From contig MHDQ01000284.1 in the NCBI GenBank assembly GCA_001803565.1, positions 1-23,642 of the forward strand: 23,642 nucleotides of DNA, written 5' to 3'. Below the pieces are notes generated by a model. That model saw only the letters and a list, made by a program, of their open reading frames with translations, was not told where the DNA came from and searched no databases. Source of the DNA: Nitrospinae bacterium RIFCSPLOWO2_12_FULL_45_22 (GTDB lineage: Bacteria > 2-12-FULL-45-22). Positions 1 to 5,900 of this stretch are shown here, one piece after another; within the stretch, counting starts at the first letter, position 1; every line of letters starts with the position of its first letter. The translations under genes were made by a program, and so were the position numbers.

Positions 1-14
1 CTATATTCAACTAT

Positions 15-104
15 TCAACCCGACTTTGACGTTACCCTGCGGACTATCTCTAAAAGGGTATTCTTAGCCTTAGTTATCGGTATATAATCTTGAATTTCTT
101 TCAT
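15..104 (-). pseudogene. Truncated Phd/YefM-type antitoxin (29 codons)
   Basis: A 29-residue minus-strand ORF starts MKEIQDYIPITKAKNTLLEI, which matches the N-terminus of prevent-host-death (Phd/YefM) antitoxins, where this segment begins the DNA-binding fold. A strong Shine-Dalgarno (GGAGGG) lies a few bases before the ATG at 104. The frame hits TGA at 15-17, whereas family members run to about 80-90 residues, so the dimerisation and toxin-binding parts are missing. The DNA after the stop (1-20) is a short direct repeat of TATTCAAC. I infer a 3'-truncated antitoxin that cannot neutralise a toxin but might keep partial DNA binding. The family call rests on only about 25 residues. Confidence 0.55.
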
Positions 105-191
105 GGCATACCCTCCCTTAATGGCCATTTTTCTGGCTATGATAATAGATTTTACCATTAAATCAAGGATTTTATCAAATTTAGTTCCTTG

Positions 192-818
192 ATGATATTG
201 CGATATTTAAGGGAAGAAGGGTTTGGCCCTTTTCTGGCAAGGGGTATTAAGGAGCTGGTATCTCCTATATTCTTGTCTCAGAGGGAGATCTTTCTGGAGA
301 GGTTTCTCTGTCCCGGGATGGAGGTACTGAAGCCAGGGATTAGTGTAACATTTAAGGAGGCCGCTGGCGATGAACTATCCCTGGTGGAGAAGGCTATGTA
401 CCGGGATGGGGATAAGGTTCGGGAATGGGTAGCGCAAGGGAAAAAGTGTTTTATAGCCAGGGTAGGAGAAGAGCTGGCCCACTATAGTTGGTTGAGCTTT
501 CAGGAGGAATATATAGATAAATTGAGAAAGACAGCCAGATTTGCTGAAGATGAGGGGTATATCCATACCTGCCGCACCTTGACTCCCTTTCGTGGCAAGG
601 GTATCTGGCCTTTTGTTTTGGGCAAGATCTGTGAATATCTATTAGCAAAGGGTTATTCCAGGGTCCTTATTTGTGTGGAGCCCCAAAATAATGCCTCCAT
701 TAAAGCCATTGAAAAAGCCGGTTTTAGGAGGACCGGAGAGGTAAAATATTGGAGATTAGTAGGTTTTTCAAGGTATGATTACAATGGGACAAAGGTAAGA
801 TGCTTGGAGACAGATTAA
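192..818 (+). CDS. GNAT-family N-acetyltransferase
   Basis: This protein of about 208 residues is predicted to transfer an acyl group from acyl-CoA to an amine, possibly an amino sugar given the polysaccharide locus nearby. The C-terminal half has the GNAT core: TPFRGKGIWPFVLGKI at about residues 131-146 is motif A (R-G-K-G binds the CoA pyrophosphate), followed by a helix, a strand (RVLICVEPQNNASIKAIEKA) and the usual GF-x-R-x-G turn. The first 50 residues are less conserved. The start is uncertain: TTG at 189 and ATG at 192 are adjacent and the only purine-rich stretch upstream (AAGGAT near 168) is distant. The gene lies head-on to the AbrB-type antitoxin at 724-1038, and its 3' end is antisense to that gene's abnormal tail. 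The substrate is unknown. Confidence 0.8.
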   Translation: MILRYLREEGFGPFLARGIKELVSPIFLSQREIFLERFLCPGMEVLKPGISVTFKEAAGDELSLVEKAMYRDGDKVREWVAQGKKCFIARVGEELAHYSWLSFQEEYIDKLRKTARFAEDEGYIHTCRTLTPFRGKGIWPFVLGKICEYLLAKGYSRVLICVEPQNNASIKAIEKAGFRRTGEVKYWRLVGFSRYDYNGTKVRCLETD

Positions 819-1038
819 AGGAAGTGAATAAGAAGGATGGATTGGAAGTGCTGGAGTATGCGGGGGATGGGAGGGACCCATAAAAATCAAGTAAGGATTT
901 CTTCCTGATAGGTTTAAGGACAGCATGATCTCCCACTACTGTGAAAACAACCGAATCGCCCTCTTTAATGACCAGGGCATTTCGGACCTCTTTCGGGGTG
1001 GTCACCTGTCCTTTAAAGGTCACCTTTGCCTGGGGCAT
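724..1038 (-). CDS. AbrB/MazE-type (SpoVT-AbrB fold) antitoxin with abnormal C-terminal tail
   Basis: The first 56 residues are a SpoVT-AbrB swapped-hairpin DNA-binding domain: KVTFKGQVTTPKEVRNAL, then IKEGDSVVFTVVGDHAVLKPI and the common linker SLLDFYGSL. I start it at ATG 1038 because AGGAGG sits seven bases upstream; a start at 1068 would add ten non-conserved residues. After residue 56 the remaining 48 or so residues, rich in S, P, L and N, resemble no antitoxin tail and are antisense to the 3' end of the acetyltransferase gene. Family members have a short acidic helix here that binds the toxin, and the toxin gene (usually PIN) normally follows. Both seem lost at a junction near 870-885. 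DNA binding and autoregulation could persist (see the palindrome at 1055-1075). Confidence 0.7.
   Translation of the reverse strand: MPQAKVTFKGQVTTPKEVRNALVIKEGDSVVFTVVGDHAVLKPIRKKSLLDFYGSLPSPAYSSTSNPSFLFTSFNLSPSILPLSHCNHTLKNLLISNILPLRSS
800..883 (+). pseudogene. Truncated start of an unidentified gene downstream of the GNAT gene
   Basis: An ORF of 27 codons begins at ATG 800, six bases after AAAGGT, and overlaps the end of the acetyltransferase in another frame, as translationally coupled operon genes do. It reads MLGDRLKEVNKKDGLEVLEY and then stops at TAA 881-883. The sequence looks like the coding N-terminus of a larger protein. The stop coincides with the point where the opposite-strand antitoxin loses its family similarity, so I infer that a rearrangement junction at about 870-885 removed the rest. 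No family could be assigned. Confidence 0.35.
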
Positions 1039-1054
1039 AATATTACCTCCTTTC

Positions 1055-1075
1055 ATATTCATTACCAATGAATAT
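1055..1075. promoter_or_regulatory. Perfect palindrome, probable operator of the AbrB-type antitoxin gene
   Basis: ATATTCATT, three bases (ACC), then AATGAATAT form a perfect 9-bp inverted repeat ending 17 bp before the antitoxin start codon and just upstream of its Shine-Dalgarno. Antitoxins of this fold typically bind palindromes in their own promoters, so this is the likely autoregulatory site. The repeat is directly visible; the binding is inferred. Confidence 0.6.
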
Positions 1076-1148
1076 TAGCATTACTTTCATCCCATAGAGG
1101 GAATTAGTAAAGTTGGGCAAATAGTTCAATAGGGGGAAGGATTTGGAT

Positions 1149-1523
1149 CTATTCAATAAATGCAAAATCAGAGATATTACTCGTCACAAGGCGAAGATCC
1201 TTAGCCCAGGCTGTGGCAGCAATAAGGGCGTCAGCCTTAAAGAGACCCCGGGGGCGATATTTACTAAGCAGTATGTCGTAGCACTCGAGAATGCGATCAT
1301 CAAGGTTTACCTGGCGCATTCTCGTTAAGAGTTTGGCAATAGCTTGAGCCTCTGATTTTTTGAGCCCCCGTTTGCTGTAAAGCTCCTTTTTAGAGATTGA
1401 AGCGTAATAGAAGATGAAGGATTGTTGATAGGGAAGAGAGGAGTAACCGGGAATATGCCTCAAAATGTTGATAAGCACATCAGTATCCAAAAGGAATCTT
1501 CCCCTAGCGGAACCCAACCTCAT
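1149..1523 (-). CDS. PIN-domain ribonuclease toxin (VapC family)
   Basis: A 124-residue PIN-domain protein. The acidic metal-binding set of the family is in place: D13 in FLLDTDVLIN, E47 in SKKELYSKRG, D98 in FKADALIAATAW, and N116/D119 in VTSNISDF near the C-terminus. VapC toxins are Mg-dependent endoribonucleases that cut tRNA or rRNA and are held inactive by the antitoxin made from the same operon. The ATG at 1523 overlaps the stop of the upstream antitoxin gene by four bases, so translation is probably coupled. The length is normal for the family and no lesion is seen, so the toxin should be functional. Confidence 0.88.
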   Translation of the reverse strand: MRLGSARGRFLLDTDVLINILRHIPGYSSLPYQQSFIFYYASISKKELYSKRGLKKSEAQAIAKLLTRMRQVNLDDRILECYDILLSKYRPRGLFKADALIAATAWAKDLRLVTSNISDFAFIE

Positions 1524-1828
1524 TCAGTGGCTTTGACCTCAGCGAGGAACTCTTCCCTGGTTTTTTCAGTCCCATCGGGGTTAAGCTCCGAGCTACGCCG
1601 TATTTCCCGGACATATGCAGGGGCATCCTCAACATCAGCGAAGATTTTCAGGCTGCCAAATCCCAACTCATCTATTGCCGATTCAGGAATTAAATATCTG
1701 CGGCCAATCTTGATAGCCCGAAGTTCTCCTCGACGGATCATTGACCTTACTCCTCCAGGGCTACAATGGAGAAGCTTGGCAACCGCTTCTACGGGATATG
1801 TTACTTCATACTTGGCTTTAAGCGACAT
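1520..1828 (-). CDS. HTH-domain (excisionase/HTH_17-like) antitoxin paired with the PIN toxin
   Basis: A 102-residue protein with an N-terminal helix-turn-helix of the excisionase/MerR-like type: VEAVAKLLHCSPGGVRSMIRRGELRAIKIG, followed by the wing R-R-Y-L-I-P (about residues 13-50). The C-terminal half is acidic and probably flexible (residues 60-102, several E/D runs), which suits a toxin-neutralising tail. AGAGGAGGA lies just before the ATG at 1828, and a near-consensus promoter stands upstream. The gene overlaps the PIN toxin gene by the four bases ATGA, antitoxin first, as in classic type II modules. It would bind its own promoter and sequester the toxin. The HTH call is firm; the antitoxin role is inferred from arrangement. 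Confidence 0.8.
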   Translation of the reverse strand: MSLKAKYEVTYPVEAVAKLLHCSPGGVRSMIRRGELRAIKIGRRYLIPESAIDELGFGSLKIFADVEDAPAYVREIRRSSELNPDGTEKTREEFLAEVKATE

Positions 1829-1856
1829 AAATCCTCCTCTTTCTATTTTTACATGA

Positions 1857-1885
1857 GTAATATTTTATTAAATAATTAATGTCAA
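1857..1885 (-). promoter_or_regulatory. Probable sigma-70 promoter of the HTH/PIN toxin-antitoxin operon
   Basis: Read on the minus strand, a perfect -35 box TTGACA (1880-1885) is followed after exactly 17 bases by TATTAC (1857-1862), four of six matches to the -10 consensus. This places a transcription start about 20 bases before the ATG at 1828, with the ribosome site between. The spacer is almost all A/T. It is the best promoter I can see in the window. Confidence 0.6.
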
Positions 1886-2041
1886 TAACAAAATTTACAG
1901 TAAAAACATTATTAAACGCCCTGGCCATAAAAGAACCTCTAAACCAGGTAATAATATCATCAAATAGTTGGACCAGCGATAGTTCAAAAATAGATCAAAA
2001 TTCCCGCAACTTTCCCTATTAAACTCACTAAACGCTAACCC
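1886..2041. other. Intergenic DNA without recognisable gene
   Basis: A/T-rich sequence upstream of the toxin-antitoxin promoter. No ORF, RNA gene or strong hairpin was recognised. The last part, just before the minus-strand remnant, contains pyrimidine-rich low-complexity text such as CTATCCGCTATATGCTATCC. Confidence 0.5.
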
Positions 2042-2370
2042 CTATCCGCTATATGCTATCCAGTGAGAAGGTTGATATTGATAGAAATACCCCCGGTCCC
2101 AGGAGAAGAATTTAACCAGTTTGGATTTCAGGATATCTTTTACCAGAGAGGCATCTTCGGTCTTCTGTCCCTTATCAAAATCACTTGCCCTGGCCTTTGG
2201 AAGACGATCTTACTATAGTCCAGATAAGTGAATGGAAAGCCTAAGAAGGATTGCGCTCCGTTATTGAGAGGGGAGAAATATACGTTATCTTTGCCGCCGC
2301 TGTTCTTTTGGAAAAGGCAGACAAATTGGGTAAACATAAACGATCTCTTCTTTATTATATCTAAACCCAT
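2042..2370 (-). pseudogene. Frameshifted minus-strand gene fragment, family unknown
   Basis: From ATG 2370 the minus strand reads a coding-like segment (DNVYFSPLNNGAQSFLGFPF, then YSKIVFQRPGQVILIRD) that ends at TAA 2140. If the frame is shifted around 2165, an equally coding-like continuation appears: KTEDASLVKDILKSKLVKFF, then SWDRGYFYQYQPSHW, ending at TAG 2042-2044. The simplest reading is one gene of about 108 residues, or the 3' part of a longer gene, broken by a single-base change. I do not recognise the family. The aromatic-rich C-terminal part looks like a genuine protein end. There is no good ribosome site at 2370, so the original start may lie in DNA now lost. Confidence 0.4.
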
Positions 2371-2418
2371 ATAACCAGATCTACGGCCAATAACTCAGTA
2401 TGCGATACGAATGTAATG

Positions 2419-2457
2419 CATGCCAATAACGCTGCTAGCGCCATAAACGCTATGAAC
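2419..2457 (+). repeat. Degenerate 9-nt repeat, first block
   Basis: Units of the type GCCATAAAC / GCTATGAAC occur in tandem, in frame with the surrounding remnant, coding A/S/N-A-I/M-N type triplets. The block directly precedes the TPLEL-coding block, as it does before the intact nucleotidyltransferase at 7303. Confidence 0.5.
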
Positions 2458-2529
2458 CTAATAATTCCACCAACTCCCTTAGAATTACCCCGGCTCTATT
2501 ATTCCCAAACCCCTCCGGCTGCTCCAGGC

Positions 2530-2605
2530 GCCACAAACGCCACAAACGCAATGAACGCCATAAACTCAACCAGCGCCATTCACGGTATAAGCGCAAATAA
2601 ATTAT
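2530..2605 (+). repeat. Degenerate 9-nt tandem repeat, second and longest block
   Basis: About eight 9-nt units are visible: GCCACAAAC twice, GCAATGAAC, GCCATAAAC, then increasingly degenerate units (TCAACCAGC, GCCATTCAC, GGTATAAGC). The period is a multiple of three, so the frame stays open and codes repeating A-T/M/I-N. It sits where the intact paralogue has unique sequence after its YYS motif. Confidence 0.65.
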
Positions 2606-2709
2606 TATAAAACTCAACCATCAAATAACCTGGGATACCATATTGAAGGACGGGAAGCATGCCGACCTCGCCCCCCCTCCTTTACTATATAATGAAATCC
2701 TACCAATTG

Positions 2710-2740
2710 ACTGACAACTGTCGACTGATGACTGACGACT
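2710..2740 (+). repeat. 7-nt tandem repeat (ACTGACG type)
   Basis: Four consecutive 7-nt units, ACTGACA, ACTGTCG, ACTGATG and ACTGACG, followed by ACT, lie inside the decayed nucleotidyltransferase. The length is 31 bp, with one or two changes per unit. Confidence 0.65.
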
Positions 2741-2748
2741 TTACCTCC

Positions 2749-2784
2749 GCCAACACCATAAACTCAATGAATGCAATATACGCA
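2749..2784 (+). repeat. Degenerate 9-nt repeat, third block
   Basis: Four units of the same 9-nt family (GCCAACACC, ATAAACTCA, ATGAATGCA, ATATACGCA) stand immediately before the HYYDNLVRN-coding block and in the same frame. Confidence 0.5.
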
Positions 2785-3011
2785 TCACTCAAAAAACACT
2801 ATTACGATAACCTGGTCAGGAACATGCTCTTTTACGATGAGCTGGATAGGGTCTTAAGGGGCTTTAAGAATAGAGGTATTAAGGAAGATGAGGATGAGAT
2901 CAGCAAGAGGCTACAAGCCCTCGGGTATATATAAACACGATGCAAGATAGATTAAGGCTGAACAAAAACCCTTTTTCACCCATATCTAACGCTTAACCTC
3001 AACCAACAGTT

Positions 3012-4325
3012 ATGATCTTTATCAAAAATAGAAAGAGACGTCTGGTAATAATAGGGGTTGATGGCGTTCCTTACCGGCTCATACGGGATCTTTCCCAGAC
3101 CGGCATCATGCCCCACACCGCATCCCTCATCAAGCAAGGCATCTTACGACAAATGGCTTCTTCCATCCCTGAAGTCTCCTCCGTAGCATGGAGCAGCATA
3201 ATAACCGGTAAGAACCCAGCCGAACATGGGATATTCGGGTTTACTGATCTTGCCCCTGCAACTTACCGATTATCCTTTCCAAACTTCAGCGATCTTAAAG
3301 CACCACCGTTTTGGTACCATGACCCCAAGAGAAGATCAGTAATCATCAATGTCCCTTCGACCTATCCTGCCGAAAGCCTGAATGGGGTATTAATTTCTGG
3401 TTTCGTAGCCCTGGATATAGAACGGGCCACCTATCCCAAAACCCTTATCCCCAGGCTAATGGATATGGACTATAGGATAGATGTGGATTCTCAAAAGGCC
3501 CATAGCTCCCTCGATCTATTCCTTAAACATCTGGACCAGACCCTCAAAGCCCGCATAAAGGCTTACCGGTATCTCTGGGAGAATATAGATTGGGATACCT
3601 TTATGGTGGTATTTACCGAGACAGATAGGCTTTCCCATTTCCTCTGGGATGCCTATGAAGACCCATCACATAAGTATCATCAGGCTTTCTTAAGGCATTT
3701 TTCTCAGATAGATGAAGCAATCGGAGAGATCAAATCCCGAACAAATGAGGATGATTCTATCATACTCCTTTCCGACCATGGCTTTGAGCGAACAGAAAAA
3801 AATGTTTATATAAGCTCCTATCTGAAAAATGAGGGATTCCTGAAGCTCAAAAAACCCTCTTCAGGTAATTACTCTGATATCGATCATCATACCAGGGCCT
3901 TTGCCCTTGATCCAGCAAGGATATATATCCATTTAAAAGGGAAATATCCCCGCGGTTCAGTAGAAAAAGAAGACCGCGATAAAGTAATTTGTGATCTGGA
4001 AGCCCTCTTTAGCTCTATAGAAATACAGGGGAAAAAAGTGATCAAGAGGATCTATCGAAAAGAAGAGATCTTTTTCGGCCCTCTCTCTCCATATGCCCCC
4101 GATCTCGTCCTTCTCCCTCATCAAGGCTTTGACTTGAAGGCCGGCCTGAAGGCAAAAGAACCCTATGGCAAAGATATCTTTACCGGCAAACATACCCAGC
4201 ATGATGCCTTTCTGTTGGTAAGTGATCATTCCGATGACGATATTATGCCCAATAACCCATCCGTCTTTGATATTGCGCATATAATAGGAAGGCTTTGCAA
4301 TGGAAACACGACACCTAATGATTGA
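3012..4325 (+). CDS. Type I phosphodiesterase/nucleotide pyrophosphatase-family protein (AlkP superfamily)
   Basis: A 437-residue metal-dependent hydrolase or transferase of the alkaline phosphatase superfamily. The two-metal site residues are visible: D17 in VIIGVDGVP, the nucleophile region VSSVAWSSIITGKNP (S56/S57, where the family usually has Thr or Ser), D205 and H209 in FTETDRLSHF, D255 and H256 in LLSDHGF, and H394 in FTGKHTQHDAF. The spacing is typical and the enzyme looks complete. Such proteins cleave phosphodiesters or related esters, and the substrate is not predictable. There is no signal peptide, so it probably acts in the cytoplasm. No strong ribosome site precedes the ATG, but the family motif begins at residue 11, so the start cannot be far off. 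It is first in the run of plus-strand genes and ends 48 bases before the SQD1-like gene. Confidence 0.85.
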   Translation: MIFIKNRKRRLVIIGVDGVPYRLIRDLSQTGIMPHTASLIKQGILRQMASSIPEVSSVAWSSIITGKNPAEHGIFGFTDLAPATYRLSFPNFSDLKAPPFWYHDPKRRSVIINVPSTYPAESLNGVLISGFVALDIERATYPKTLIPRLMDMDYRIDVDSQKAHSSLDLFLKHLDQTLKARIKAYRYLWENIDWDTFMVVFTETDRLSHFLWDAYEDPSHKYHQAFLRHFSQIDEAIGEIKSRTNEDDSIILLSDHGFERTEKNVYISSYLKNEGFLKLKKPSSGNYSDIDHHTRAFALDPARIYIHLKGKYPRGSVEKEDRDKVICDLEALFSSIEIQGKKVIKRIYRKEEIFFGPLSPYAPDLVLLPHQGFDLKAGLKAKEPYGKDIFTGKHTQHDAFLLVSDHSDDDIMPNNPSVFDIAHIIGRLCNGNTTPND

Positions 4326-4373
4326 AGTATTGAGAATCGAGGGGAAAATCAAAAAAAGGAGAGAGGTGAGTAA

Positions 4374-5900
4374 ATGAGCGCGTATTCCATGCACAATCAG
4401 GACAAAACCTGTTGGAATTGTCCGGCTATTGACCTTGCAGGAATGGTCGATTTTCGGGCCTGCGGTCAGTCACTCCAAATTAGCAAGGCCCGGAGTGACG
4501 ATTCAGATACCTACATCCTGGCCAGGTGTAAGAGAAACCCTGGCCTGGGAGTTTATGATCCTACGACGATTACCTTTGCTGAATGTCCAGAATGGATAGA
4601 GCGCCCATATGGATACCTCCTTAGAGATATGAGGGTCATGATCCTGGGTATAGATGGCTATCTGGGATGGACCCTGGCCCTCTGGCTCGGCAATTTAGGC
4701 ATTAAAGTAAGTGGTATTGACAACTATAACCGGAGAAATTGGGTAAAAGAAAGAGGAGCCCATACCGTAGTGCCTATTTCCCGGATGAGTGAGAGGCTCC
4801 ATGCCGCTACGTCTGTTTTGGGAATAGACATAAACTTTCGGGAAATAGACATCATGGATCGGGCAAGACTTGCCGAGTTTATCGATGAGGTGAAGCCCGA
4901 GGCCATTGTCCATTATGCCGAGTGCCCCAGTGCACCCTACAGTATGATCGATGCCGAGCATGCCATTCTGGTACAGGAGAATAATGTCCTGGGGACCCTG
5001 GGGCTTCTATTTATCATGCGGGATCTGGTCCCCGAGACCTCCCTGATAAAGCTGGGAACCATGGGAGAATACGGTACCCCATTGACTGGACGTCCCATTT
5101 TTGAGGGGATCTTCCCTGCCGATGCGATCCTGAAATGGGACAATCGCGAATGGAGCCTGGGCGGTGAGCTAACTCCCCGGGATCCAGTAAGCTTCTACCA
5201 TGTGAGCAAAGTCCAGGATACCTTCAATGTGTATGAGTCATGCAAATATTGGTGGCTCCGTTCCTATGATGTCATGCAAGGGGTGATCTACGGTATCCAT
5301 ACCGACCAGGTAGCTGCCGATGAAAGGCTCCGGACCCGGTTCGATATCGATGAATGGTTTGGTACCGTAATAAACCGCTTTGTCGCACAAGCCGTTATTG
5401 GGTTCCCCTTGAGTATCTATGGGGCGGGCGAGCAGCTTAGAGGATTTATTGCCTTAGAAGATGCTATGCAGTGTATGGTTAGGCTTATCGCCTCTCCTCC
5501 CGATCCCGGTCAATACGGCGTAGTAAACCAGATGTCCGGATACTGTAGCATAAGGAGTTTGGCAGAAACAGTAGCAGAGATAGGGAGCCAGGAATTCGGC
5601 CTCACAGTAAGAATACAGAGGGTAGAAAATCCCCGGGTAGAGGCGGACATACATCCCTTTGAGCCCATATATGACAATCTTCCCAAAGAGTTTGCTTTCC
5701 AACCCAAGGTATCACCCGAGATGGAAATTTACCGGATGTTCGAACTCTTGACCCAGCCGAGCATTAAACAAAGGATAGAAGAGAAGAAGCATCTTATCCT
5801 CCCCCGGACCTGGTGGTCAGGACAGAAAAAACCAGTGGAAACCCTTGAAGTCATTGATGAGGTAGAATATGCCCCCAGAGCTAAAGTTTACCTCAGCTAA
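4374..5900 (+). CDS. UDP-sulfoquinovose synthase-like SDR with Cys-rich N-terminal domain
   Basis: Residues 86-508 form an extended short-chain dehydrogenase closest to SQD1/SqdB, which makes UDP-sulfoquinovose from UDP-glucose and sulfite. Supporting features are the NAD-binding GIDGYLGW (92-99), SAPYSMIDA, NNVLGTLGLL, KLGTMGEYGTP with T229, FYHVSKVQD with Y275 and K279 (catalytic Y-x3-K), QGVIYGIHTD, RFDIDEWFGTVINRF and NPRVEADIHPF. Residues 1-84 are an extra domain with five cysteines (C13, C16, C30, C52, C71), possibly a zinc or Fe-S site. The start is well supported: GGAGAGAGGTGAG lies just before ATG 4374, so the extension is real and not an annotation artefact. The gene overlaps the thioredoxin gene by 32 bases. 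Two residues of the segment recalled as EQRSAPYSM in plant SQD1 differ (ECPSAPYSM), so an altered product cannot be excluded. Confidence 0.82.
   Translation: MSAYSMHNQDKTCWNCPAIDLAGMVDFRACGQSLQISKARSDDSDTYILARCKRNPGLGVYDPTTITFAECPEWIERPYGYLLRDMRVMILGIDGYLGWTLALWLGNLGIKVSGIDNYNRRNWVKERGAHTVVPISRMSERLHAATSVLGIDINFREIDIMDRARLAEFIDEVKPEAIVHYAECPSAPYSMIDAEHAILVQENNVLGTLGLLFIMRDLVPETSLIKLGTMGEYGTPLTGRPIFEGIFPADAILKWDNREWSLGGELTPRDPVSFYHVSKVQDTFNVYESCKYWWLRSYDVMQGVIYGIHTDQVAADERLRTRFDIDEWFGTVINRFVAQAVIGFPLSIYGAGEQLRGFIALEDAMQCMVRLIASPPDPGQYGVVNQMSGYCSIRSLAETVAEIGSQEFGLTVRIQRVENPRVEADIHPFEPIYDNLPKEFAFQPKVSPEMEIYRMFELLTQPSIKQRIEEKKHLILPRTWWSGQKKPVETLEVIDEVEYAPRAKVYLS

Larger units (their letters stand above)
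2416..2934 (+). pseudogene. Decayed nucleotidyltransferase (PF14907-like) paralogue joined to a sulfatase-type C-terminal tail
   Basis: One reading frame runs across the whole stretch and is broken only by stops at 2608-2647. Three blocks align in order with the N-terminus of the intact nucleotidyltransferase at 7303-8382. TPLELPRLYYS near 2475 matches its TPLELLNLYYS. PPLLYYIMKSY near 2674 matches CPLLFYVITKA. The block at 2785-2880 (HYYDNLVRNMLFYDEL and on to RGI) matches its helical segment just before the KG motif. Between the blocks are in-frame 9-nt repeats and a 7-nt repeat array. The frame then ends EISKRLQALGYI-stop, the C-terminal signature of the sulfatase-fold proteins of this locus (compare VKKRLEALGYFT at 17781). 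The catalytic DxD region is missing, so this is a non-functional chimera. The later part (2659-2934) could still be translated from ATG 2659 as 91 residues. Confidence 0.55.

Noticed and set aside
1143-1856. Plus-strand ORFs opposite the toxin-antitoxin pair (61 and 144 codons)
   Set aside because: They are antisense to well-supported PIN and HTH genes, with no ribosome sites or family motifs.
2419-2784. CRISPR-like array
   Set aside because: Units are 7 or 9 nt with no unique spacers, and they stay in frame with coding blocks.
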